DNA of 64,000 nucleotides, taken from contig CM070617.1 of the NCBI GenBank assembly GCA_036346255.1, positions 4,939,501 to 5,003,500 of the forward strand. Direction: 5' to 3'. This document shows, one piece after another, positions 10,160 through 20,640 of this stretch. This DNA comes from Ampelocalamus luodianensis (lineage: Eukaryota > Streptophyta > Magnoliopsida > Poales > Poaceae). Below the pieces are notes generated by a model. That model was not told where the DNA came from and did no database searches. It worked only from the letters and a program-made list of their open reading frames with translations. Positions within the stretch are counted from its first letter, which is position 1, and every line of letters starts with the position of its first letter. The position numbers were made by a program, and so were the translations under genes.

Positions 10160-11237
10160 AGATTTCTCCTGGCAATTTTGGAGCTGAAATGACAAGAGAA
10201 TTATCCGTAATACCTAAAGATCTAATGGTATTGTACATCTTAATTGCTTCTTACTGTGCCAGATTTGAAATCTGAACTGTTGTTAGTGGTATAAGTTGCA
10301 ATCCACAAGATCATGGCCCAGGGTTTACATTGGGTGTGCTGTAGTACGACTGTATGTATGCAGAAATATTCTTCTGCAAGGTCACATGATTGGTTTGACA
10401 TTTCAGCGATTGCGTGAAGAGACTGACATGTAACACCTCTTGATAGGTGGTTGTCAGATTAGAATATGAACCACATAGAGCCACCTTGTCTTTAATTTTG
10501 TTTGGTACCGAGTTTTCCTGCTTGCTGTATGTAATATGTAGGCGTGATCAGTCAGACTCTCTGTACTAAATCTAAGTAGCATATTCAAACACACGTTTGC
10601 TAGTTAAAATTTTGGCACAAACGTCAGATGGAATGAAAACAATTATTTTTTTCACACAGAACCAATCTTCTTCAAATTCTAGAAAGACAACCTTCTTTCT
10701 AACCAATGACTAATTTTACTTTTGTCAAAAGAGATGCTGCGCTTATAGTCAGACTGAGAAATTATGCAAGCCTGAAACTTCTGCTTCAGAGCAGATAGAA
10801 ACATAAAGTACACAGCTGGGCTAACTGAAGAAATATGCCAAAGTCAGGTTTGGGACAGAATGAAACACAAATCGCTAGTTGACTAAGACTAGCAAAAAAA
10901 TGATTTCAGATTTATTGCCAGTAATACAAGTATCAGTACCTGAAATCATCTCTTGAGCAGTAACCATGAGCACTTACAGCAGCAGTTAATTACATGGATA
11001 ATTTATTCAGAGATCAATGACATCTCCTATTCAAAACTTTTATATTGTTAGATGTATATTATTCGTTGTGTATTTTCCAATAGTATAAGGGATTAACTGC
11101 ATATATATCACACCTGTACTTGTATATATATTGGCCCATTGGCCTCATGATGAATACATGCGCTATTCATAACACATATATTGACGTCAAGCTGGATGAG
11201 GGCCGACTCGCCATGCATGTGAGGATATATGATGTAT
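10160..11237. other. 3' flanks of the convergent bHLH and PDC genes
   Basis: This AT-rich sequence lies between the bHLH stop (10158) and the PDC stop (11238), which face each other. It should contain both 3' UTRs. I see no further gene and no clear repeat. Confidence 0.6.
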
Positions 11238-14200
11238 TCACTGAGGATTTGGTGGGCGGCTATTTGCTGCCGAAACCCTAGAGCCCCACTCAAGAAGCTC
11301 CTTACTAGTGTCATCCTTGTGTACAATGACCTCTATAAAGCACAAGCAATCCTTCTTAGGTCCCAGAGCTTCCCCAAGTGACTTCTTCAGTTCCTCCTCA
11401 GTTCGAACCTGCAGGGGCAAAATGAGAAGTTTCATTGAATGCGGCATTTCAAAACATAGTAATACAACCTACAATTGCCTCACCAACCTTTGCCGTATAG
11501 CACTTGCCCTCGCCATTATGGAACGCTTCAACAACGCCAGTGTAGTTCCAATTCTTGATGACATTGTAAGGACCATCATGGATCTCCACCTCGATGGTGT
11601 ACCCTCCATTGTTTATGAGAAAGATTATGCTGTTCTGCCCCCACCGCAGCATTGTCGACACTTCTTGTGCCGTCACCTGAGTTCCAGCCCAATTAAATTC
11701 TTGTTTGCTGCATATTTTGAATGACCTTTAAATGGAAAATGATTGACAGTTTTGAATTTTTGGTACCTGAAAGCTGCCGTCTCCGATGCAGGCGATGACA
11801 CGCTTATCCTTAGCAGCCTGTGCATATCCTAGAGTTGCAGCCACTGACCAACCAATCGATCCATATTGCATCTGAAATTCATAACTGCCAAAAGCAAATA
11901 TTGTTCAATTACAAACAACCTGAAGAGAAAGCATCCTACACACCGACAAAAATATTGCTGTCACCATCATCTGAGACTTTTATATTTTTGTTTTGAAATG
12001 CGTCGACACTTTTATATGAAACCAGTTGATAATATTGAATTTTTAGTAGTTGCAGAAATTCAAAATAATTGATGTCACCAACCTCCACACAAGGGATTTT
12101 AGAGGAAACTGACAGACAGAAGTTACAGCACTAAAATATATGACACAAAAGTATTTGATTTCAACAGGAGTTTACCCACAGCCTTCCGGTAGATTCAGCT
12201 TCTGGCAGTTAAACCATGAGTCCCCAGTCTCTGCAATGACAGCTGAGTTGTCTGACAACATTTTCTGGATATGCTTGAAAAGTACATTCACTCTCAATGG
12301 CTCTCCAGGCTTGGACGAAGGTGGTTCACCCTGAGGCACATAAATCCGATTATAGTTCTCGTATGCAGCTGTGTTTTTCTTCAGCCGGGTTGCAAGTGCA
12401 TGCAGGAAGTCGTTCATCAGAACACACCCAAATGCAGGTCCATGTCCAATCACCACCCGGTCTGGCTGGACAATGACGGTCTTCTCCTCCTTGCGGAGGA
12501 GGGAGTATCCAACTGAGCTGTAGTCATTAAATATGGGACCAGCAAATAGATATGCATCAGCTGACTCGACGATCTCAGCACAGAATGGAGTGCTCACAGC
12601 ACCCCAATATGTGCCGATAAACCTATGGTGGTGTTCTGGCACAAGCCCCTTGGCAGAAGGCATCACTGCGACAGGATAACCACAGGCATCCGCCAGCTCT
12701 ACAAAGGCCTTGCATGCTTTCGCCACCCTCATCTTTGGTCCACCAACAAGGACTGGCTTGACTGCTTTGTTCAAGAAAGCCGCAGCGGTTTCCACTGCTG
12801 CCTCCAGGTTCATCTGGTTTGACAGTCTGATAAATGAACAATTCACCCGAATGAGCAATACCAAACCCATTGTCACCCCATCATTATTATGCACATATAG
12901 GGAGCATGCCAACTTACCTTGGGGAGAGGAAGAAAGGAACAGGGTGGTGGCTAAAGGTGGGATGTGGGATCGAGGGGAGGTTGCAGCTGATGCTGATGTA
13001 AACAGGCTTGCTCTCCTTCAGTGAAGTGGAGATGGCAGTGTCAATCTGTTCGTGTGCATCCTCCAAGTTGTTCACCACCGCCTATGACATACAAGAAAGA
13101 AATCATATCTTAGCAAAAATTTGAATAAAAATGCTCATATAGATATTTTGCCTTTTCCCTACTTTTGAAAAGGAAACCTCACAGATCAAGCAGGGAAACC
13201 ATTTGCCAAATATGTTTGGGTTCCTTTTGCCTTTCCATGCAGGTACAAATGTTCATGTACATGTGTGCCCCAAGTCCCCAGATTCTAACGCACGATAATA
13301 CATGTCGTAGGGGCGGCCCACCGGCCCCAACGACTGGGCAAAGACCACGGGGAGGCCCCTGAAGGCACGGCTTGCGGACCCTAGAGGGCACAGGCATACC
13401 TCCGGAGGAGTCCCGTGGGGCACCCGAAGGCCCACAGGGCCAAGGCCGAAGGTGCGGCCAGCGGCTCCTAGAGGGTACAGGCATACCTTCGGGGGAGTCG
13501 CGAGAGACACCCGAAGGCCACTAGAAGGCCTAGGAGGGTCAAGGCCGAAGGCGCGGCCAACGGACCCGGAGGGCACAGGCATACCTTCGGGGGAGTCTCG
13601 AGGGGCACCCGAAAGCCACCAGACGGGCCACGGGGCCAAGGTCGAGGATGTGGCCAGTGGCCGTTGGAGGGCACATGCATACCTTTGGGGGGGTGCCGAA
13701 GGGTACAGGAAGTCCCTAGGGCCACCTAACCGAGCACCGAAGGGTGTCCAGAGCACCTCGCACAGTGCGAGGGGGAGGAGATATTGGTGGACCACGCGTG
13801 TCCGCCAAATCAACTATGACCAGGAGGGTTCACCGTGAACCGAAGGCTACACGAGGAGGAAGGGAAAACCCCTGCAGCCCCTATAGGCGTAGGGTCTTTT
13901 TAGAGGTAGAATTGTAATCTCACGTGCCCGGGTCGGAAGGATAGAAATAGCCACCTCCCCTATATAATCAAGGAGGACTTTTTTCAAGACAATTAATATA
14001 CATTTACTTCTCTTGGCATCGGTCCCCCTTTTTGAGGACCCCCTGATTCCCCTCGTAGTAACTGGGGGTCCCTTTTTTATACTATCTAGTCCTTTTGCTA
14101 CGACAATACACCACCCAATCTAACTTAGAAGCACAAAAGTAATGGTTCATCAAGCGGGAAAAAAATGATGCACCAAGCATTGTAAAAATTATGCTTGAAA

Positions 14201-17200
14201 TTGTTAACGTAGCTGCTACATGCAAATGACGTATTCTTCCAGCACAAATATATTATAGCCTATATTCATGTAGAACCCCATTTTGGAACCAAAAAGCCAA
14301 TAGGAGTAAACAGCTACTGTATATTACTGCAATAAAGGTTTTTTTTTCCTGTTAGATCTTTTTCTAGAAAAAAAAAATCAAGCCATTTTTTTCTGTTAGA
14401 TCTTTTTATCTAAATAACTCCGCCTGTAGTTTTTCTACACAGCCTGTCCCAAGCCAGGAAAAATGAGGAGGGTTGTGTTAGGCCCGGCGAGCCAACGTAA
14501 AAATTAAGCCATCTTTTTATGGAATGAAACCTAAAATTGATAATTTGTTGGGGCGTAACCCTCTCAGCGACGCGCCATATCGGAACCCGGATGTGGTGAT
14601 AAATGAGCAAGGGCCGGGACGTCACTCCCTTAGTGACGCGCTACGTCGTCGCCCGGATGTAGTGGAAAATGTGCAAGAGTCTTCGCACTTTACTCGACAA
14701 GTGCGAGGGGCAAGGAAGCTAGCCGAGGAGAGTAGGATCCATCTGGGCAGTTGGAATGTAGGGTCCTTAACAGGTAAGTTAAGAGAGCTAGTTGATACGG
14801 CGATTAAGAGACGTGTAAATATCTTGTGCGTTCAAGAAACTAAATGGATGGGTCAGAAGGCGAAGGAGGTGGAGCATACTGGCTATAAGTTGTGGTATAC
14901 TGGAACAGAGCGAAACAGGAATGGAGTGAACATCTTAATTGATAAGCGCCTTAAGAGCGGAGTTGTCGACGTGAGGAGACAGGGGGATAGGATTATCCTA
15001 GTCAAGCTAATCTTTGGTGACTTGGTTTTAAATGTTGTTAGCGCTTATGCTCCACAAGTAGGTCTAAATGAGGCTGCTAAGAGGCAATTTTGGGAAGACC
15101 TAGATGATATGGTTAGAAGTGTGTCTAATGGTGAGAAACTTTTCTTAGGAGACGATTTCAATGGTCATGTTGGTACAACTAGTGGGGGGGTTTCAAAGGG
15201 TGCATGGGGGCTTTGGTTATGGCGAAACGAACCAAGAGGGAGAAGATATCTTAAACTTTGTCGTAGCCTATGATCTCATGATAGCTAACACCTTTTTTAG
15301 AAAGAGAGATTCCCATCTAGTTACCTTTAGTAGTGGTCAGCATTCTAGCCAGATCAATTTTGTGCTTGTTAGGAGGGAGGACAAACAAGCTTGCATAGAC
15401 TGTAAGGTTATACCTGAAGAGTGTGTTGTCCAGCAATATAAGTTGGTAGTCTCCGACTTTTGTTTTAGGACACGAGTTCGACAGGCTAAGGTCGCCAGAG
15501 CCACGAGGACGAAATGGTAAAAACTCAAAGGGGACGCCTTGCAGGAGTTTAAGGAGAGGATGATCGCGGAAGGGAAATGGAACGTGGGAGAAGCGAATAG
15601 TATGTGGACAGAGATGGCATCTCGCATTAGAAAGGTGGCTACGGAGGTGCTTGGAGTGACCCGAGCGACAAGATGCGAACCTAAAGACACGTGGTGGTGG
15701 AACGAGGAAGTGCAAAAGGCTATTGAGGAGAAGAAGATATGCTACAAGCATATGCATCATGATAGGAGCGACGACAACGTACATAAATACAAAACAGCAA
15801 AAAAGAAGGCAAAGAAAGCGGTGAGTGAGGCTTAATGAAATACAACGTACAGGAACTTTGTGGTTTCCTTAATGAAAATCGGTGAGGGGTCCCCCTTACT
15901 CTTAGTAAAAAAAAAGGGTCTGAGAAAGCCTATTTTAAGCATGGAACTCAATAAATGGCATGGACAACAATCTGGTTATATCTAGGAATCTTACTATAAT
16001 TTACTAACAAAACTTGAAATGGCAATGCTATTTGTCCTAACTCTGCAAGTGCGATTGGCCGATTGCAACAAAGATGAACTGTAGGCTCATAAATGCATTG
16101 GTGTACACTGACCGGATACATGGTAAAATTCAATTACTGGAAGTAAAAGTGAATTCCTTGTACTGATAAACCTTCCATTGGTACTTGATCGAAGGCACAA
16201 TCAGAGGATTTGTGGTCATAATCCATGCTTGGAGCTGCTACAGGCACCTAGGCACTATTCAGAGAACCATTTTATCTTACAAAGAACGAGCTTTTCAGAA
16301 TTATAAACTCAATCATCAATCCTAAGTCCTAACTACAAACCCCAGAAGGCCAGAACAAACAAGCAGCTGTCTTCCTGTAGACCCTATCAGTGAGACTAAC
16401 CAAAGTTGGTCAATTAGCAAGTATCAGGCTCCACAGATTCTGGCAACCCAACAATACAGACAAGTAGCATCTAGATTCTAGGTATCTCATACGATCCCAG
16501 GAAACACCGGATTATGTCAGGATAATACGAAATTGGAAAATTGTACCATTAGTTCATAGTACTGTTGGACTGAACGTAAGAATCAACTGTTGACACATAA
16601 ACCCCCAAAACCCCAGGACTGCCCGACTCAAAGGAACAAATAAGCCAAAATTTGTTGGGAAGTACTCTTACTGTCTTACAGCAACAAAAAAAAAAAACGA
16701 AATGAAACATGTTGGAAAGAAATATTGCAAATATTATCACACATTCAGTTTTTTCGATCCAACTATCTAAAATCTAAACTTTACCACCAAAAAACTCCTC
16801 AAGGCAGACTAATTTACCTCAAAGCAAAGCAAGTAACATTTTCAAACTGCCATCCTCCTTATAGGTTACTACAACAGTACCCAAACACCCAGAAAGCCAA
16901 GAAATTGCGTTAGAATCCCTAACAAAATCAGAACTTTGTACTGTAAAAACCCAAGCTTTTACCTTATTATCACGTGTACAGACAAAATTCGACTGCGAAC
17001 TCGTGCTAAAACGTAAAAATCCAATCCTCCAGACTTAAGAATAAAAGGAGGAGGAGGCGAAGATTATACCTGATAGCAAGTAACATTCTGGAAGCACCTG
17101 AGCTCCTGCGTGAAATCGGGGAGGCCGATGGTGTGATGCAGGATGCGATTGCTCCCGTAGTCGTTGCTGTTAGGCCCCCCCACGATGCACACCACGGGCA

Positions 17201-17525
17201 GGTTCTCGCTGAACGCGCCGGCGACGGCGTTGATGGCGCTGAGCCCGCCGACGGTGAAGGTGACCGCGCAGGCGGCGACCCCGCCTCCCCGCGCGCGGGC
17301 GTAGCCGTCGGCGGCGTAGGCGGCGTTGAGCTCGTTGCAGCACCCGACGAGGCGCACCCCGGGCTCGGCCTCGAGCTCGTCGAGCAGCGTGAGGTTGAAG
17401 TCCCCCGGGACGGTGAAGACGTCCCGGGCCCCGACCTCCGCCAGGCGCCGCGCGAGGTGGCGGCCCAGGGTGGCCTCCCGTGCCGCGTCGGCCGGGGACG
17501 GCACCGAGCCGATGGTGGTGTCCAT
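11238..17525 (-). CDS. PDC: Pyruvate decarboxylase
   Basis: Six exons on the minus strand: 17070-17525, 12918-13081, 12176-12826, 11767-11884, 11488-11676 and 11238-11408. They join with consistent phases to 582 residues and no stop, the usual length for plant PDC. The enzyme decarboxylates pyruvate to acetaldehyde in the cytosol, the first step of ethanol fermentation under low oxygen, with ThDP and Mg2+. Visible features are the catalytic Glu of the N-terminal domain (CCNELNAAYAADGYAR, E65), the His pair ILHHTIG (H130, H131), and the ThDP-binding block GDGS (458-461) with paired Asn (N485, N486). The C-terminus ends SRPPNPQ as in other grass PDCs. Intron 1 is about 4 kb and holds a solo LTR and a LINE fragment. 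The first exon is very GC-rich, as is common for grass 5' exons. Confidence 0.96.
13303..14105. mobile_element. Solo LTR (family A) in PDC intron 1
   Basis: The element begins TGTCGTAG and ends CTACGACA, a perfect 8-base inverted terminal repeat of TG...CA type. It is flanked by the 5-base direct repeat ATACA (13298-13302 and 14106-14110). These are the marks of an LTR-retrotransposon LTR, and no internal coding region is attached, so it is a solo LTR made by LTR-LTR recombination. It is 803 bp long. The first half carries about four diverged tandem units of roughly 95 bp (GGGCACAGGCATACCTTCGG motif). A TATATAAT box near 13960 suggests transcription on the plus strand, opposite to PDC. A shorter relative with the same ends lies at 56261-56816. 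Confidence 0.88.
14428..15840 (+). mobile_element. RTE-type LINE fragment (endonuclease part), decayed
   Basis: The plus strand encodes the N-terminal apurinic-type endonuclease of an RTE-like non-LTR retrotransposon. SWNVGSLTGK, VQETKW, SAYAPQ and a GDxFNGHVG block appear in the expected order from about 14740 to 15180. A frameshift lies in the G7 run near 15184. The frame then continues with FSSGQHSSQINFVLVRR, where the usual catalytic Asp position reads Asn. After a stop near 15520 a third piece continues to about 15835. The reverse transcriptase is missing, so this copy is truncated at its 3' side. It lies antisense inside PDC intron 1 and cannot be active. Confidence 0.85.
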
Positions 17526-19282
17526 GGCGCGAAGGTTCTTAGCCTCTCTGGCAGGGGAGAGGAGAAGAGAAGGTTCTTCTTGGGGAAAAGTTGGTTGCTT
17601 TCTTGGTGTGTTGGAGCTTGGAGGCTAGCGGAAGACTGGTCGAGCCGGAATAAACGTCATCAATATAGCTAGCCGCCTTCGTGTGTCCGATAGTCCGATG
17701 CGATACCTCTGCGTCTGCTTGACTTTTGCATTTATGGAAACAAGTGGCGCTTGTTATGGTCGGGAATTTTTTTAATAATATTATTTTAAAAGATGATTAC
17801 AAAAATATGTAATCACTTTAAAAAATTACAAAAATGACTCTCTGTCGCGACAAGGAGCCTATTGACCTCTATCGTCATTGAATCGATTGAACCGACGCAA
17901 AGTCTGAACCCTAAATTAGTTGTTCTGTTTGTAATTTTCGTAGATTTTCAACGGTACGAAATCTGTTAAACTCGTAATAATATTTTGTGATTGTCGTATG
18001 TTGTTCTAGTGCAGTGAATTTCTGAAGAATTTTTGCGAAGACTATTAAGGTATCAATGATTCATAAGTAGGAAGGTAAATGATATTGCGATGCGGCGTGA
18101 ATTCATACACAATAAAGAACTTTACAGAAATGATCCATCAGGGCCACTTGCATACAGTGCCAATCTGCTAATACAGCTATTATTATCTAATGTTTTTTTT
18201 TGTTTCAGCCCAGATGTCACCTATTGCTCTGAGAGTTACAACAAGCATGATTAAATTATCAAGATAGTGAGTGCTCTTACATGGTTGATGGTGCATTGCC
18301 AGTAATGAATAATACCATACAACTAAACATCAATGCGTTCAGTTTGGTATACTAACAGAAAACCCTTTTTGTAGAAGCTTATAGAGTTAGTCTAAAAAAT
18401 GTATACTTTGTGTTATTCTTCAACCTATAATTTTGAGTCTACTGTACAGACTTCAATTCAGAGGAAAATATTGCAAAGCTTCTAAGCATTTGGTGGGCAA
18501 CCAAAATGAGCTTCTTCAGTTGTACATATTATTACGAAATTCCCACAACATCCATCTTCTCTGCTGGCTTTGATGCTCGCAGTATTTCGCGCTTATGTTG
18601 TTTGGGCATGGCGGAGTTTTGACGCGTGAAACATTCGTATTGGTTAGTTGTGTGTGAGTAGGTACCTTCGAAATTAGCAAATGTCCACGTCTGCTGATTG
18701 GCGTCGAGAGCTGTAGTGACACTAGAAGCTGCTACTGGCCTGCCTAAACTATGTGATCCTTTCGATATTTAAGTTGAGCAATGGATGACGTGCCCCGGTC
18801 CTCGCCATCCTCCAGGAAAGGATCACGGATTACTACGTTTTTTCGCCACGGGTTGATTGAGACTGACGATTAGCTGTTCCGCTTCAACCAAAGCAGAACC
18901 AAACCCTCCATTGATATGGTTAAAGGGCATGCAGCTGCCGTGCCGGGCCAGAGGCCATTGGTCAACGTACGCGGCGTAATGCGTGCATGCACGTGTGCGA
19001 AATCGTCTCCTTCGAACAGTGTCAGATCATGATCGGTTTATCGTATCCGGATGGTGCGCGATGAGAGATTACAGAGAGAGGCATGCTCTGTTCTGTTGGA
19101 CAGTCTTCCTAGTTCTAGGACACAGAGACGAGAGGAAAGTTCTTGCTTGTGGTGTTCTTTCTGTTGGCTTGTTCGCGTCCAAAGTTCTAGTGTTACCTGC
19201 TACTCGCCTGCGTAAACTATGCGATCCGATTGATATTTAAGTGGACAAAGAATGACGAGTCGCGTCCTCGACATCCTCCAGG
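17526..19282. other. PDC upstream region and an ancient local duplication
   Basis: The first few hundred bases upstream of 17525 should hold the PDC promoter; I see no unambiguous TATA box. The stretch at about 18728-18860 (CTGCTACTGGCCTGCCTAAA and following) is repeated, diverged, at about 19193-19290 and continues after the hAT element at 20439-20480. So a segment of at least 130 bp was duplicated before the hAT element landed in one copy. No gene is recognisable. Confidence 0.6.
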
Positions 19283-19290
19283 ACCAGGAC

Positions 19291-20430
19291 TAGGGGTGGA
19301 AACGAGCCGAGCCGAGCCGGCTCGAGCCAGGCTCGTTCCGGCTCGGATGAACAGTAGGCTCGGCTCGGCTCGGCTCGTTTCAGAAACGAGCTGAAAGTTG
19401 GGCTTGGCTCGGGCTCGGAATAGAGCTCGAGCTGGCTCGAGCGGCTCGGGAGCCCGAGCAAAAATGGCATCAGTTCGACAGCAGCAGTTCGATTCGAGAT
19501 CATTCAGACATTCACAGATCAAGCATTCACAAATCCATTAACAGATCAATAAGACAGAAGCAAGCATTCAGTCACAGATCAAGCAAGCATTCATGATTCA
19601 TCGCAACTCGCAAGAACAAACAAGCAAATCACAAAAGCTCCTTCTTGATCTCCTGGCTCCATCCTGCTGGCACCGGCGCTAGCAGCCTGGACGCGGCGGC
19701 GTAGTGGAAGGGGCGGCGGTAGTGGGCTGGAGAGCCTGGAGGACGGCGGCGAGGAGGAAGGGGCAGCGGTGACGGCTGCCTCGCCTCGACGGCGGGCTGG
19801 AGCCTGGAGGTGTGGCGGCGGTCGGCAGTGGAGGGAGGACAGGGCGGAGGCGTGGAGGACTGGACTGGGGGCTGGGGCGGAGGAGTGGCGGCGGTGGAGC
19901 CTGGAGGGAGGACGGGGCGACGGAGGACGGGGGGGAGGATAGGGCGGCGCTTTGGTGTGGAGGGGGCGAGCGGCGTGGTGGAGGGCGGCGCGCGTAGAGC
20001 GCGAGGCCGGTCCGTGTGCTTTGTGGAACCGAGGGCGGCGGCGTGGTGGAGAGGACGACCGGACGAGCGGCGCCGTGCCGGGGGGAGAGGATGGTAAATG
20101 GGGAATTTGGGATGGCGGCCGGACGGACTCGTGTAGTCGCGTGGGGTTAGGGTTAGGGGACGGACTCGCGTGGGGCTGGGCTGACTTGGGGGATTTTGCG
20201 TGGGCCGCCGAACGGTTCATTGCACGGCGGACTGACCTGGGTCCTGGTATTTCGCCTGGCTCGTTTGGCTCGCGAGCCGGCTCGAGCCCGGCTCGAGCTC
20301 GGCTCGAATTTTCACCGAGCCAAAAGGTGGGCTCGGCTCGGCTCGAAAATTTACGAGCCGAGCCCGAGCCGAGCCAAGCCGTTGCGAGCCCGAGTCGAGC
20401 TACGAGCCTCGAGCTATTTTTCCAGCCCTA
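19291..20430. mobile_element. Non-autonomous hAT element
   Basis: The termini are inverted: TAGGGGTGGAAA at the left and, reverse-complemented, TAGGGCTGGAAA at the right. The 8-base direct repeat ACCAGGAC flanks the element (19283-19290 and 20431-20438), which is the hAT signature. Both subterminal regions are packed with GAGCC/GGCTC motifs in both orientations (for example 19306-19450 and 20260-20415), probably transposase-binding repeats. The 1140-bp element has a GC-rich core with long open frames of biased composition but no transposase, so it would need a partner in trans. Confidence 0.88.
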
Positions 20431-20640
20431 ACCAGGACTACTAGTTTTACCAACGTTTTCTGTCACGGTTTGGTTGATCAATTGCGAATTGTGCTTGCCC
20501 ATCTATGCCACACGGCAGATCAGCCCGTCTTTATTGGGCTCCTGGCCCAAAAAGGAATCTCGGAAGCGACCCAACCAAACACTAAGCTCAGCAGACTTTT
20601 TTTTGAACGAGGGGCAAAAGAGCTGCCCTCATTTAATTAA

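Noticed and set aside
13253..13838. Long open frames on both strands and regularly spaced repeats, at first sight a repeat-protein gene or array
   Set aside because: They lie within the solo LTR, and the 95-bp units are diverged tandem LTR repeats without spacers. No homology or splice context supports a gene, and it is not a CRISPR array.
13303..14105. DNA transposon with 8-bp terminal inverted repeats
   Set aside because: TG...CA ends together with a 5-bp target duplication, repeated in the second copy at 56261-56816, fit an LTR better than any plant DNA transposon family.
17133..17672. 179-codon plus-strand frame over PDC exon 1
   Set aside because: It is the shadow of the GC-rich PDC exon, which matches the known enzyme on the minus strand.
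19591..20220. 209-codon open frame in the hAT element
   Set aside because: It is low-complexity Pro/Ser/Arg sequence from GC-rich DNA, with no transposase motif.
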